DNA of 64,000 nt, taken from positions 1 to 64,000 of the forward strand of contig NCEA01000014.1 in assembly GCA_002280515.1 (NCBI GenBank). The letters run 5' to 3'. Source of the stretch: Rhodobacterales bacterium 32-67-9. Lineage in GTDB: Bacteria; Pseudomonadota; Alphaproteobacteria; Rhodobacterales; Rhodobacteraceae. The first letter of the stretch is position 1. The number at the start of each line of letters is the position of its first letter. Of this stretch, positions 53,984 to 63,310 are shown one piece after another. The position numbers and the translations under genes were made by a program. The notes under the pieces were generated by a model. The model did no database searches, was not told the DNA's origin, and was given only the letters and a program-made list of their open reading frames with translations.

Positions 53984-55432
53984 TTATTCTGGGTCGGTAC
54001 GGAAGATCAGCCGTTCGTCGCAGGGGGCGACGCGCAGGATGTTCGTCGTGCCCTTGACGTTGAAGGGCACGCCGGCGGTGACGACGATCTGATCCTTCTC
54101 GGTCGCGAAACCGTATTCGCGGGCGGCCTTCGCGGCATTGACGACGGCCATCTTGAAGCGGTCGACCGGGTCGTGGGTCTGCACACAGTGGACACCCCAG
54201 GTCAGCGAGAGCCGCCGCACCGTCGCGAGGATCGGGCTCAGCGCGATGATCGGCACGCTCGGCCGTTCGCGCGCGACGAGGCTCGCCGTGGTGCCCGACT
54301 GGGTGAAGCAGCAAATCGCGTTGATTTCGGTCGCCTCGGCGATCTCGCGCGCGGCGGCGACGATGCCGTCGGCGATGCTCGTCCGCTCGACCCGGCGCGA
54401 GGCTTCGATCACCTCGCGGTAGGTCGGGTCGCTTTCGACCGATTTCGCGACATTGTCCATCGTCTCGACCGCCTGGACCGGATACTGGCCGGCGGCACTT
54501 TCGGCCGAGAGCATGACCGCGTCGGCGCCTTCGTAGATCGCGGTGGCGACGTCGGAGACCTCGGCCCGGGTCGGCATCGGGCTTTCGATCATGCTCTCCA
54601 GCATCTGGGTGGCGACGATGACCGGCTTTGCCGCCGTGCGCGCGCCGCGCACCAGGCGCTTCTGGATCGGCGGCACCGAATGGACCGGCAGTTCGACGCC
54701 GAGATCGCCGCGCGCCACCATGATCCCGTCGGAGGCTGCGAGGATCGCGGGATAGGCCTTGACCGCCGCGGGTTTCTCGATCTTCGACAGGATCGCGGCG
54801 CGGCCCTTGGCCAGCGCCCGCGCTTCGGTCACATCCTCGGGGCGCTGAACGAAGGACAGCGCCAGCCAGTCGACGCCAAGTTCGCAGGCGAATTCCAGGT
54901 CGGCGCGGTCCTTGTCGGAAAGCGCGGCGAGCGGCAGCACCACGTCGGGCACGTTGACGCCCTTGCGGTTGGAGATCGTGCCCCCCGCCGTCACCTTGCA
55001 CTCGGCGAAATCGGGGCCGCAGGATTCCACCGTCAGGCGGATCTTGCCGTCGTTGACCAGAAGCCGCGACCCCGGTTCGAGCGCGGCGAAAATCTCGGGA
55101 TGCGGCAGGCAGACCCGCCTGCCGTCGCCCTCGGCAGGGTCGAGGTCAAAGCGGAAGAGGTCGCCGTCGTTTAACTCATGCGCGCTGGCGACGAAAGTTC
55201 CGACCCGAAGCTTAGGCCCCTGAAGGTCGGCGAGGATGGCGATGGGGCGGCCGACATCGGCCTCCACCTTGCGGATGATCGCGTGGCGGGCGGCCTGTTC
55301 GGCGTGGGTTCCGTGGCTCATGTTCAGACGGAACACATCCGCCCCGGCCTCGAAGAGCGCGCGGATCGTCTCGTAGCTGCTGGAGGACGGGCCGAGGGTT
55401 GCCACGATCTTCACATTCCGCAACCGTCTCAT
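53984..55432 (-). CDS. pyk: Pyruvate kinase
   Basis: 482 residues from the ATG at 55432, giving MRRLRNVKIVATLGPSS; an in-frame start 11 codons upstream is possible. Motifs: RLNMSHGTH, LADLQGPKLRVG, ILSKIEKPAAV with the catalytic Lys, and ATQMLESMI. It makes pyruvate and ATP from phosphoenolpyruvate. The C-terminal allosteric domain is present. Confidence 0.95.
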   Translation of the reverse strand: MRRLRNVKIVATLGPSSSSYETIRALFEAGADVFRLNMSHGTHAEQAARHAIIRKVEADVGRPIAILADLQGPKLRVGTFVASAHELNDGDLFRFDLDPAEGDGRRVCLPHPEIFAALEPGSRLLVNDGKIRLTVESCGPDFAECKVTAGGTISNRKGVNVPDVVLPLAALSDKDRADLEFACELGVDWLALSFVQRPEDVTEARALAKGRAAILSKIEKPAAVKAYPAILAASDGIMVARGDLGVELPVHSVPPIQKRLVRGARTAAKPVIVATQMLESMIESPMPTRAEVSDVATAIYEGADAVMLSAESAAGQYPVQAVETMDNVAKSVESDPTYREVIEASRRVERTSIADGIVAAAREIAEATEINAICCFTQSGTTASLVARERPSVPIIALSPILATVRRLSLTWGVHCVQTHDPVDRFKMAVVNAAKAAREYGFATEKDQIVVTAGVPFNVKGTTNILRVAPCDERLIFRTDPE

Positions 55433-55566
55433 CCCGATGTCTCCCCGTCCTGTTTGCGCTACCATACACGCCGCGCGCTGTATGGACGAATTTGCCCGCT
55501 ACGGCAACTGGCGCTTTCCTGCACCCTCGTCTAAACGATCTTTCATCGCGGAACGATGAAAATCTC

Positions 55567-56310
55567 ATGACCGATCATCCCTTTCACATTCTCGGTGCCG
55601 ACCGCCCCTCCCGCTGGCTGATCACCTGCGATCATGCGACCAACCGGGTGCCCGACTGCGTCGGCGGCGGCTCCCTCGGCATCGCGCCCGAGGATATGGA
55701 GCGTCACATCGCCTACGACATCGGCGCAGCGGCGGTGACGAAACGGCTGGCCGAAAACCTGAACGCCCCGGCGATCTTCAGCGATTTCTCGCGCCTCGTT
55801 ATCGACCCCAACCGGGGCGAGGATGACCCGACGCTGATCATGAAGCTTTACGACAGCACGATGATTCCGGTGAACCGCCATGTCGACGCGGCGGAAACCG
55901 AGCGGCGGTTGGCCGCCTTCCACCGGCCCTATCACGACGCGCTCGAAACCCTCGCGGCCCGGCGCGCCGACACGGTGATCTGCGCCGTCCACAGCTTCAC
56001 GCCCCGTCTCTTCGGCCGCGCCGACCGGCCCTGGCAGGTGGGCATCCTCTATTCCCATGTCGACCCGAAGCTCTCGCTCCACATCCTCGACCGGCTCCGC
56101 GCCGAACCCGACCTGACGGTGGGCGAGAACGAACCTTATGGCGGCCATCTCGACGGCGATTCCATCGACCGGCACGCGCTGCGCCCCGGCCGGCCGAACG
56201 TTCTGATAGAGATCCGCCACGACCTGATCCGGACCGAGGACGGCCAGATCGCCTGGGCCGACCGGCTGGCGCCGATCCTTGAAGAGGCGCTTGGCCTTTC
56301 CAATCTCTGA
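55567..56310 (+). CDS. N-formylglutamate amidohydrolase
   Basis: 247 residues from the ATG at 55567. Conserved blocks: ITCDHATNRVP (about residues 20-30), FSDFSRLVIDPNRG, ICAVHSFTPRLFG and LIEIRHDLIRTEDGQ. It cleaves N-formylglutamate to formate and glutamate in the histidine degradation route, or may act on a similar N-acyl acid. It is divergent from pyk. Confidence 0.88.
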   Translation: MTDHPFHILGADRPSRWLITCDHATNRVPDCVGGGSLGIAPEDMERHIAYDIGAAAVTKRLAENLNAPAIFSDFSRLVIDPNRGEDDPTLIMKLYDSTMIPVNRHVDAAETERRLAAFHRPYHDALETLAARRADTVICAVHSFTPRLFGRADRPWQVGILYSHVDPKLSLHILDRLRAEPDLTVGENEPYGGHLDGDSIDRHALRPGRPNVLIEIRHDLIRTEDGQIAWADRLAPILEEALGLSNL

Positions 56311-56325
56311 GACAGGAGGACCGCC

Positions 56326-56646
56326 ATGGACGAACAGACCCGTATCGAGATCGAGGCCGCCGCCTTCCGCACCCTGCGCCATCACCTGATGGAAAAGCGG
56401 GCGGATGTGCAGAACATCGACCTGATGAACCTTGCCGGCTTCTGCCGCAACTGTCTTGCCCGCTGGTATCAGGAAGCCGCGAACGAACGCGGTATCGCGA
56501 TGACCAAGGACGAGGCGCGCGAGATCTACTACGGCATGCCCTACGAAGACTGGCGTACGCAGAACCAGACGGCGGCGGACGACGCCAAGAAGGCCGCCTT
56601 CGAGGTCGCTTTCCGCGAGAATGTCGGCGAGATCAAGGAAAGCTGA
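56326..56646 (+). CDS. DUF1244-family protein
   Basis: 106 residues: AAAFRTLRHHLMEKRADVQNIDLMNLAGFCRNCLARWYQEA (read in pieces) and EAREIYYGMPYEDWRTQNQT. These are the signature of the small helical DUF1244 family with a conserved Cys pair. It follows the amidohydrolase by 15 bases with GACAGGAGGACC, so it is probably in the same operon. It overlaps the LysR gene's end. Confidence 0.9.
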   Translation: MDEQTRIEIEAAAFRTLRHHLMEKRADVQNIDLMNLAGFCRNCLARWYQEAANERGIAMTKDEAREIYYGMPYEDWRTQNQTAADDAKKAAFEVAFRENVGEIKES

Positions 56647-57520
56647 GAGCAGCCGCACGCAGATGCGTGACAAGGGCGCGCAGGAGTGGCCGCCGATCGA
56701 GCGCCTTCGGCCAGACCATCACATAGTCCCATGACATCGCCAGCCCGTCGGGTTCGGCCATGACCAGCCGCCCCGCCGCCAGATCGGCACCCGCAATCCG
56801 CTCGGGCACCAGCGCCGCGCCGAGGCCGGCGCGGGCGGCGGCGGCGGCGAGCCCGGTCCGGTCGACGCGGAGGCCGGCCTGCGGATCGGGCCGGCGAGCC
56901 GATTTCTTCTCCGCGAACCACGCGGCCCAGGTGGGTTGCGTGGCATAGGCGGGACCCCAGTCGGTATGGATGAAATTCCCGTCCGGTGCGGTATCGAGGC
57001 TACCCTGTGACACCGCCAGACCGGGGGCGGCGACAGCAACGATGCGGTCGCGAAACAGCCGCTCAACCTCGTGGTCCGGATAGTAGTGCCCGCCATAGGT
57101 GATCCGCAGGTCCACGCCGTCGCGGGCGAAAACCACCGGATCCTCCTCCACCCTGATCTCGACGCCACCTGCATGGAACCCCGCGAGCGCGGGCGCCAGC
57201 CAGAGTTCCGCGACCGACGGCAGGACCGAGACGACAAGCCGCGCGCGGTTCCGCCCCTCGTGCAACTCCTCGACCACCGCGGCAAGATCGGTCAGGGCGA
57301 GTTCGATGCGCGGATAGATCGCCCGCCCGGCATCGGTCAGCGTAATCCGGTTGCCCTGCCTCAGGAACAGCCGTTTGCCGAGATGTTCTTCCAGCGCCTT
57401 GACCTGCTGGCTTACGGCCGCCGCCGTCACTCCAAGCTCCGTCCCCGCCTGCACGAAACTGCCGGTGCGGGCGGCGACTTCGAAGGCCCGGATTGCATTG
57501 AGAGGAAGGGTATTCGCCAT
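56633..57520 (-). CDS. LysR-family regulator (GcvA-like)
   Basis: 295 residues. N-terminal domain: LNAIRAFEVAARTGSFVQAGTELGVTAAAVSQQVKALE (in pieces), with the GcvA-like KRLFLRQGNRITLTDAG. The C-terminal domain has VEEDPVVFARDGVDLRITYGGHYYPD. It is divergent from the BesD-family oxygenase gene and probably controls it. The 3' end overlaps DUF1244 by 14 bases. Confidence 0.9.
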   Translation of the reverse strand: MANTLPLNAIRAFEVAARTGSFVQAGTELGVTAAAVSQQVKALEEHLGKRLFLRQGNRITLTDAGRAIYPRIELALTDLAAVVEELHEGRNRARLVVSVLPSVAELWLAPALAGFHAGGVEIRVEEDPVVFARDGVDLRITYGGHYYPDHEVERLFRDRIVAVAAPGLAVSQGSLDTAPDGNFIHTDWGPAYATQPTWAAWFAEKKSARRPDPQAGLRVDRTGLAAAAARAGLGAALVPERIAGADLAAGRLVMAEPDGLAMSWDYVMVWPKALDRRPLLRALVTHLRAAALSFP

Positions 57521-57534
57521 GTTCAGCCAAACTT

Positions 57535-57553
57535 TTTCTTATGCTCCGCGAAA
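57535..57553. promoter_or_regulatory. LysR-type dyad between regulator and oxygenase gene
   Basis: TTTC-N11-GAAA is a T-N11-A type dyad in the 96-base spacer between the divergent LysR and oxygenase starts, as expected for a LysR operator. Assignment is by position and symmetry only. Confidence 0.35.
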
Positions 57554-57616
57554 TTTTTCCACATTGCAAGCCGCAAGGCTCCGCGCCACGCTCCACCAGA
57601 CAACAAGGAGACCGCC

Positions 57617-58411
57617 ATGAGTGCCATCTCGGACATCATCGACCTCGACCGCTATCCGCTCGATCGACCGGAAAGCGCCGATTGGACGGCGCTTGTCGCC
57701 AGTGCCCGTGCCGACCTGGCACGGGACGGCATGTTCAATCTTCCGGACTTTGTCCGGCCGCAGGCGATCAAGGCCGCCGCCGCCGCCCTCATGCCGCGCT
57801 TCGACGCGGAGAGCTTCCGACATGCCCGCAGCCACAACATCTATTTCCGCAAGGAGGTGCCGGGGATTGCGCCCGATCACCCCGCACTCCGGCAGTTCGA
57901 GACGATCAGCCGCACACTTTGCGGCGACCAGATCGGCGGTGCCGTGCAACACCTCTACGAATGGCCCGAGTTCGCCCGTTTCCTCGCCGCCGTGATGTCG
58001 AAGCCCGCGCTTTTCACGATGGACGATCCCCTTGCCCGGATCAACGCGATGGCCTACGGGCCGGGCGAGGCGCTGAACTGGCATTTCGACCGTTCGGAAT
58101 TCACCACGACGCTGCTGCTTCAGGCGCCCGAGGCGGGCGGCGCGTTTGAATACCGCTCAGATCTCAGGAGCGACGCCGAACCCAATTACGAGGGCGTTGC
58201 CCGGCTCCTCGCCGGCGAGGAGCCCGAGCTTCGCCGGCTGACCCTCGCCCCTGGCACGCTCAACGTCTTCAAGGGCCGGAACACCGCCCATCGGGTCACG
58301 CCGGTAGAGGGCCAAAGGGCGCGAATCATCACGGTCTTTTCCTTCTACGACCGGCCGGGGGTATGCTTCAGCGACGAGGAGCGGATCGGCTTCTACGGCC
58401 GCGCCGCCTGA
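57617..58411 (+). CDS. BesD/HalD-family 2OG-Fe(II) oxygenase (HxD type)
   Basis: 264 residues from the ATG at 57617, with AAGGAG before it. The core has NWHFDRSEFTTTLLLQ (iron ligands His and Asp), EAGGAFEYRSDLR, LAPGTLNVFKGRNTAHRVTPVEG (second His) and RIITVFSFYDRPG (Arg for 2-oxoglutarate). This matches the amino-acid halogenase family BesD/HalD. True halogenases have HxG or HxA where this protein has HFD, so a hydroxylase is more likely. The substrate is probably a free amino acid; unknown. Confidence 0.8.
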   Translation: MSAISDIIDLDRYPLDRPESADWTALVASARADLARDGMFNLPDFVRPQAIKAAAAALMPRFDAESFRHARSHNIYFRKEVPGIAPDHPALRQFETISRTLCGDQIGGAVQHLYEWPEFARFLAAVMSKPALFTMDDPLARINAMAYGPGEALNWHFDRSEFTTTLLLQAPEAGGAFEYRSDLRSDAEPNYEGVARLLAGEEPELRRLTLAPGTLNVFKGRNTAHRVTPVEGQRARIITVFSFYDRPGVCFSDEERIGFYGRAA

Positions 58412-58527
58412 TCCGGGCGGCGTGATCCGGTTGCGCGCCGGTTCCGGGTGGACCGCCCCGGCGTCAGGCTGCTCCCTTCACGGCATCTTCACGTGACCTT
58501 CGGCGCGGTTCTGCTACGATTGCACCC

Positions 58528-59178
58528 ATGCCGTTCCTTGCCGCCCGTACTGGTTATTCACGCGCCGAGCGCCTGTCCGACGGCATCATTCATGTCTCGG
58601 GCCTCGCGCTCGTCCTCGTCGCGGTGCCGGCGCTGATCGCCGTCGCCGCCGTTCTGAACGATGACCTGACGGCCCTGTTCGCCGTCTCGGTCTACGGCCT
58701 TGCGCTTGTCGCGATGATCCTCTTCTCGGCGCTTTACAACATGATCCCGCATCCGGGCTGGTCGGGGCTGCTGAAGCGGCTCGACCATTCGGCGATCTAT
58801 GCGAAGATCGCCGGTACCTACACGCCCTTTACCCTGCTCGGCGGCCATGGCACCTGGCTTCTGGCCGGGCTCTGGGGCGCGGCCATCGCCGGGATCGGGC
58901 TCAAGATCGCCGCGCCCGACCGGTTCCGGCTGCTGTCCGTCGGGCTTTACCTTGCGATGGGCTGGGCCGGCGTCTTCGCCGGTGGCACCTTCATCGGCAC
59001 GCTCTCGACGCCGGTCTTCGTGCTGATCCTCACCGGCGGCGGGCTTTATTCGGCCGGCGTGATCTTCTACCTGCTCGAGCGGCTCCCCTTCCACTACACG
59101 ATCTGGCACGGCTTCGTGCTGGCGGCGAGCCTTGTCTTCTATGCCGCCGTCACCCTGCACGTCGTGCAAACTGCCTGA
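58528..59178 (+). CDS. Hemolysin III / PAQR-family membrane protein
   Basis: 216 residues, seven transmembrane segments. HlyIII motifs: AERLSDGIIHVSG (first His), LFSALYNMIPH, LKRLDHSAIYAKIAGTYTPF (second), and HYTIWHGFVLAAS with the third zinc-type His. Probably a lipid hydrolase (ceramidase-like). Stands alone between the oxygenase and the DUF1089 gene. Confidence 0.9.
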   Translation: MPFLAARTGYSRAERLSDGIIHVSGLALVLVAVPALIAVAAVLNDDLTALFAVSVYGLALVAMILFSALYNMIPHPGWSGLLKRLDHSAIYAKIAGTYTPFTLLGGHGTWLLAGLWGAAIAGIGLKIAAPDRFRLLSVGLYLAMGWAGVFAGGTFIGTLSTPVFVLILTGGGLYSAGVIFYLLERLPFHYTIWHGFVLAASLVFYAAVTLHVVQTA

Positions 59179-59343
59179 CGGTCTTTCCCATGCGACGGCC
59201 TGAACCAGCGTCTTGACGGAAGGCATTCCGGGGCCGATCCTTCTTTCCCAGGAGGGCCGGTAAATGGAATGGACAAGGGTCAGGCGGGCGTCAGCCTGCC
59301 ACAGGATCGCCAACGCAGATCCGGCCAGAAGGGGCACGCAACC

Positions 59344-59877
59344 ATGATCGCGGGATCACACGTGGTGATGTGGATCGCGCATCAGCCGCCTGGCAACGAT
59401 GCGTGCCGCTTCGCCGTTACCTCGCGGAGCCTCCTGATCGAGGGGTCCTGCACCGGAGAGGCCACCACGCGATACCGGGTCCGGGCGGAGCGGTCGGGGA
59501 TCACCCGGCGCGCCCGGATCTACAGCCGGCTGGGCGAGCATCTGATCGAACGCGACAAGTCCGGCCGCTGGGAGATGGACGGGCGCGAGGTGCCGGAGGT
59601 GGCCGGGGCGCTCGATATCGACCTCGGCTTCACGCCGGCGACCAACACGCTGCCGATCCGGCGGCTGGGGCTCGCCATCGGCGAGGCGGCGGATGTGACC
59701 GCGGCCTGGTTCGACCCGGCGGACCGGCGACTTAAACCGCTGCGCCAGCGTTACGAACGCATTGACGCGGACCATTATCGCTACAGTGCCGCCGACCACG
59801 GGTTCGAAGCGGATCTGACGGTGGATAAATTCGGCGCCGTCACCCATTATCCGGGCTACTGGGACACGGCCGGATAG
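59344..59877 (+). CDS. Putative glycolipid-binding domain protein (DUF1089)
   Basis: 177 residues from the ATG at 59344. NDACRFAVTSRSLLIEGSC near the start, then YRVRAERSG, GRWEMDGREVPEVAGALDIDLGFTPATNTLPIRRLGL (in pieces), with the final DLTVDKFGAVTHYPGYW, match the putative glycolipid-binding family. A start 25 codons upstream (59269) gives residues foreign to the family. The ATG overlaps a small upstream frame (59264-59346). Confidence 0.75.
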   Translation: MIAGSHVVMWIAHQPPGNDACRFAVTSRSLLIEGSCTGEATTRYRVRAERSGITRRARIYSRLGEHLIERDKSGRWEMDGREVPEVAGALDIDLGFTPATNTLPIRRLGLAIGEAADVTAAWFDPADRRLKPLRQRYERIDADHYRYSAADHGFEADLTVDKFGAVTHYPGYWDTAG

Positions 59878-59882
59878 CTGCC

Positions 59883-60746
59883 TCAGATCGCCGCCTTGCG
59901 GCTTTCCTCAAGGTAGATCTCGCGCAGCCGCGTGGCGACCGGCCCCGGCTTGCCGGAACCGAGCACGGCGCCGTCGATCTCCACCACCGGCATGACGAAG
60001 GCCGAGGCGGAGGTGACGAAGGCCTCGTCCGCCCCCTTGGCCTCGTCGATGGTGAATGGTCGTTCCTCGACCTCCATCTGCGCCTCGCGGGCGAAGCGCA
60101 GGACCGCCGCCCGGGTGATGCCGTGCAGGATGTCGTTCGACAGTTGCCGCGTGATGATCCGCCGGCCCTTGACGATATAGGCGTTGTTCGACGTGCCTTC
60201 GGTCACTGCGCCGTCCTCGGTGAACCAGGCGTCGTCGACGCCGGCGTTCTTCGCCATCATCTTGCCCATCGACGGATAGAGGAGCTGCACTGTCTTGATG
60301 TCGCGCCGGCCCCAGCGGATATCGGGGATGGAGATCACCTTCATCCCGGCCTTCGCTGCCGGATTGTCGGCCAGCCCCGGCTTCGACTGGGTGAAAAGGA
60401 CGATCCCCGAGGGCACCTTCGCCGGATCGGGAAAGACGAAATCGCGGTCGCCCGGGTTGCCGCGCGTGACCTGTAGGTAGATCAGCCCGTCCACGATCCC
60501 GTTCCGCGCCACCAGTTCGCGGTGGATTGCCAGCAGCTCGTCCGGGGTCACCGGTGCCGCCATGTCGAGTTCGCCGAGCGACCGGGCGAGCCGTGCCGCG
60601 TGGCCGCCGAAGTCGATCAGCTTGCCGCCAAGGACGCTCGTGACCTCGTAGACCGCGTCGGCCATCAGGAATCCCCGGTCGAAGACCGAGATCTTCGCCT
60701 CTTCCTCGGGCAGGTATTCTCCGTTCACGTAGACGATGCGGCTCAT
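59883..60746 (-). CDS. D-amino-acid transaminase
   Basis: 287 residues from the ATG at 60746. Class IV aminotransferase motifs: VYVNGEYLPEEEAKISVFDRGFLMADAVYE (in pieces), the PLP lysine in WGRRDIKTVQLL, EGTSNNAYIV and AFVTSASAFVMPVV. It converts D-Ala and 2-oxoglutarate, giving D-Glu for the cell wall, or acts in degradation. It is divergent from mcl1. Confidence 0.88.
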   Translation of the reverse strand: MSRIVYVNGEYLPEEEAKISVFDRGFLMADAVYEVTSVLGGKLIDFGGHAARLARSLGELDMAAPVTPDELLAIHRELVARNGIVDGLIYLQVTRGNPGDRDFVFPDPAKVPSGIVLFTQSKPGLADNPAAKAGMKVISIPDIRWGRRDIKTVQLLYPSMGKMMAKNAGVDDAWFTEDGAVTEGTSNNAYIVKGRRIITRQLSNDILHGITRAAVLRFAREAQMEVEERPFTIDEAKGADEAFVTSASAFVMPVVEIDGAVLGSGKPGPVATRLREIYLEESRKAAI

Positions 60747-60958
60747 GGCGGTCTCCTCGGCTCTCCCAGGCTTCATCGGACCTTAGGGAGCCAAGGTCAA
60801 GCCCGGCCGCGCGGCCCCGGGGCAGGGCGGATCGCCCGGCGCCGCACCGCGCCGGCGTCGGTTTTTCTGCAACTGCGAAAGGATGCTTGCGTGGGCTCGC
60901 GCAATATTCTATCCGAACGCAGACACGCAACGTAACTTCCTTGCCGAAAGATCGTGCC

Positions 60959-61915
60959 ATGAGCTTCCGCCTCCAGCCTGCCGCCCCCGCCCGTCCGAAC
61001 CGCTGCCAGCTTTTCGGTCCCGGCTCGCGTCCGGCGATCTTCGAGAAGATGGCGACGAGCGCCGCCGACGTGATCAACCTTGATCTGGAGGATTCGGTCG
61101 CCCCCGACGACAAGCCGCAGGCGCGCCGGAACATCATCGAGGCGGTGGGCGACATCGACTGGGGCACGAAACACCTTTCGGTGCGGATCAACGGCCTCGA
61201 CACGCCCTACTGGTACCGCGACGTGGTCGAGGTTCTGGAAGAGGCGGGCGACCGGATCGACCAGATCATGATCCCGAAGGTCGGCTGTGCCGCCGATGTC
61301 TACGCGGTCGATGCGCTGGTGACGGCCGTCGAACGGGCGAAAGGCCGGACAAAGCCGATCGGCCTTGAGGTGATCATCGAAACCGCCGCCGGCATCGCCC
61401 ATGTCGAGGAGATCGCGGCCAGCAGCCCGCGGCTTCAGGCGATGAGCCTCGGGGCGGCTGATTTCGCCGCCTCGATGGGGATGCAGACCACCGGCATCGG
61501 CGGCACGCAGGAGAACTATTACATGGCGCGCGAGGGCCAGAAATACTGGTCCGACCCCTGGCACTGGGCGCAGGCGGCCATCGTCGCGGCCTGCCGCACC
61601 CACGGCGTGCTGCCGGTCGATGGCCCCTTCGGCGACTTTTCCGACGATGAGGGCTTCATCGCGCAGGCGCGGCGGTCGGCAACGCTCGGCATGGTCGGCA
61701 AATGGGCCATCCATCCCAAGCAGGTGGCGCTTGCCAACGAGGTCTTCACCCCCTCGGCCGAGCAGGTGGCCGAAGCGCGCGAGATCCTCGCGGCCATGGA
61801 GAAGGCCAAGAAGGACGGCGCCGGGGCGACGGTCTACAAGGGCCGGCTCGTCGATATCGCCTCGATCCGCCAGGCTGAGGTGATCGTGCGGCAGTTCGAG
61901 ATGATCGGGGGCTGA
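60959..61915 (+). CDS. mcl1: L-malyl-CoA / beta-methylmalyl-CoA lyase
   Basis: 318 residues from the ATG at 60959, the length of Rhodobacter Mcl1. CitE-like motifs: NRCQLFGPGSRPAIFEKMA, DVINLDLEDSVAPDDK, KVGCAADVYAVDALV, GLEVIIETAAGIAHVEEI and GKWAIHPKQVALANE. It splits or forms L-malyl-CoA and beta-methylmalyl-CoA, the step of the ethylmalonyl-CoA pathway that makes glyoxylate and propionyl-CoA. Confidence 0.95.
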   Translation: MSFRLQPAAPARPNRCQLFGPGSRPAIFEKMATSAADVINLDLEDSVAPDDKPQARRNIIEAVGDIDWGTKHLSVRINGLDTPYWYRDVVEVLEEAGDRIDQIMIPKVGCAADVYAVDALVTAVERAKGRTKPIGLEVIIETAAGIAHVEEIAASSPRLQAMSLGAADFAASMGMQTTGIGGTQENYYMAREGQKYWSDPWHWAQAAIVAACRTHGVLPVDGPFGDFSDDEGFIAQARRSATLGMVGKWAIHPKQVALANEVFTPSAEQVAEAREILAAMEKAKKDGAGATVYKGRLVDIASIRQAEVIVRQFEMIGG

Positions 61916-61989
61916 GGTCCAGGAGGCGCGCGCGGCGCACAGGCGCCGCCCGGAGAGGGGGGGCTCGATGCCCCCCGAGACGGTCCAGT

Positions 61990-63201
61990 TCAGGCCGCCG
62001 CCAGACGCGGGCGCGACCGGACGAGAACCGTCAGCACGATGCCGAGGTTCAGCACGTTCCAACCGATGCCGTTGATGAACGCCATCCGGTAGGATCCGGT
62101 CAGATCATAGATCCAGCCCGACATCCAGCCGCCCAGCGCCATGCCGACAATTGTCGCCATCATCACGAACCCGACCCGCGCACCGGCCTCTTTCGCCGGC
62201 AGGTATTCCCGCACGATCAGTGCATAGGACGGCACGATCCCGCCCTGCGACAGGCCGAAGACGAGGCTCACCAGATACAGCGAGGTCAGGCCCGCCGAAG
62301 GCAGGTAGAGGATCAGCGCCAGCCCCTGCAGGGCCGAACCGATCAGGAGCGTCCGCACGCCACCGAGCACATCCGCCAGCAACCCCGAGACAATGCGCGA
62401 AGCGACCCCGCCGAGGAGCATCAGCGACAGCATCTCGGCCCCGATCGCCGGGCCGAAGCCGAGATCGACGCTATAGGCGACGATATGGACCTGCGGCATC
62501 GACATCGCAACGCAACAGCCCACCCCCGCCAGCGCCAGCAGCCACTGAAGCGCGCGCGGGCTGAGCCCCGTCGTCGTTGCCCGGATCGCCGCGAGCCGGG
62601 TCGTCTCGGCCGACATCGCCTCGGGCAGGCCGCGGCGGAGAAGGAGCGCCAACGGGATCACCACGACCAGAGTCAGCGCGCCAAGAAGCAGGTAGACCAC
62701 GCGCCATCCGTCGGTGGCGAGTACGCCGGACAGGGCCACGGGCCAGATCGCGCCCGAAAGATAATTGCCGCTCGCCACCAGCGCCACGGCGATGCCGCGC
62801 CGCTTCAGGAACCATTGCGAGGCATCCGCCATAAGCGGGCCGAAGCTCGCCGATGAGCCAAAGCCTATCAGGAACTGCGCCACCGACAGCATCGCGACCG
62901 ATCCCGCCGTCGCCGCGAATCCGTAGCTTGCCGCAATCAGGATCGCCGAACCGATCAGTGCCGTGCTCATGCCGAACCGGTCGACGGCCCGCCCGATCCA
63001 GAAAATGCCTAGCGCGAATCCGATCATCGTCACCGTGTAGGGTAGCGATGCATCGGCACGGTCTACGCCGAATTCCGCCTGCACCGCCGGCAGGATCAGG
63101 ATGATCGCCCACATGCCGACATTGCCGACGATCCCGGCAAGGAGCGATATCCCCAAGCGGATCCACGAGGCGCGACTGTCTAGGCTGGCGATACTGCTCA
63201 C
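61990..63201 (-). CDS. MFS transporter
   Basis: 403 residues, 12 transmembrane segments, with GRAVDRFGMSTALIG as the family A-motif region and LSLMLLGGVASRIVSGLLADVLGGVRTLLIG (in pieces) in the second half. It resembles the monocarboxylate or oxalate/formate subgroup. Convergent with mcl1 and divergent from accA; the substrate is unknown. Confidence 0.85.
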   Translation of the reverse strand: MSSIASLDSRASWIRLGISLLAGIVGNVGMWAIILILPAVQAEFGVDRADASLPYTVTMIGFALGIFWIGRAVDRFGMSTALIGSAILIAASYGFAATAGSVAMLSVAQFLIGFGSSASFGPLMADASQWFLKRRGIAVALVASGNYLSGAIWPVALSGVLATDGWRVVYLLLGALTLVVVIPLALLLRRGLPEAMSAETTRLAAIRATTTGLSPRALQWLLALAGVGCCVAMSMPQVHIVAYSVDLGFGPAIGAEMLSLMLLGGVASRIVSGLLADVLGGVRTLLIGSALQGLALILYLPSAGLTSLYLVSLVFGLSQGGIVPSYALIVREYLPAKEAGARVGFVMMATIVGMALGGWMSGWIYDLTGSYRMAFINGIGWNVLNLGIVLTVLVRSRPRLAAA

Positions 63202-63253
63202 GATTGCGCGACGCTAGCCGCCGCGCGGAGCCTTGTCCATCGCCGCAGCGCGG

Positions 63254-63284
63254 TTGCATTGCCCCGCTGGTGCCGTCATATAAG
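63254..63284 (+). promoter_or_regulatory. Candidate accA promoter
   Basis: TTGCAT (63254-63259) and TATAAG (63279-63284) at 19-base spacing lie 27 bases before the accA ATG. The spacing is slightly long, so the call is weak. Confidence 0.3.
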
Positions 63285-63310
63285 CCGGTGACCGTTCCCG
63301 GGAGAGCGCC

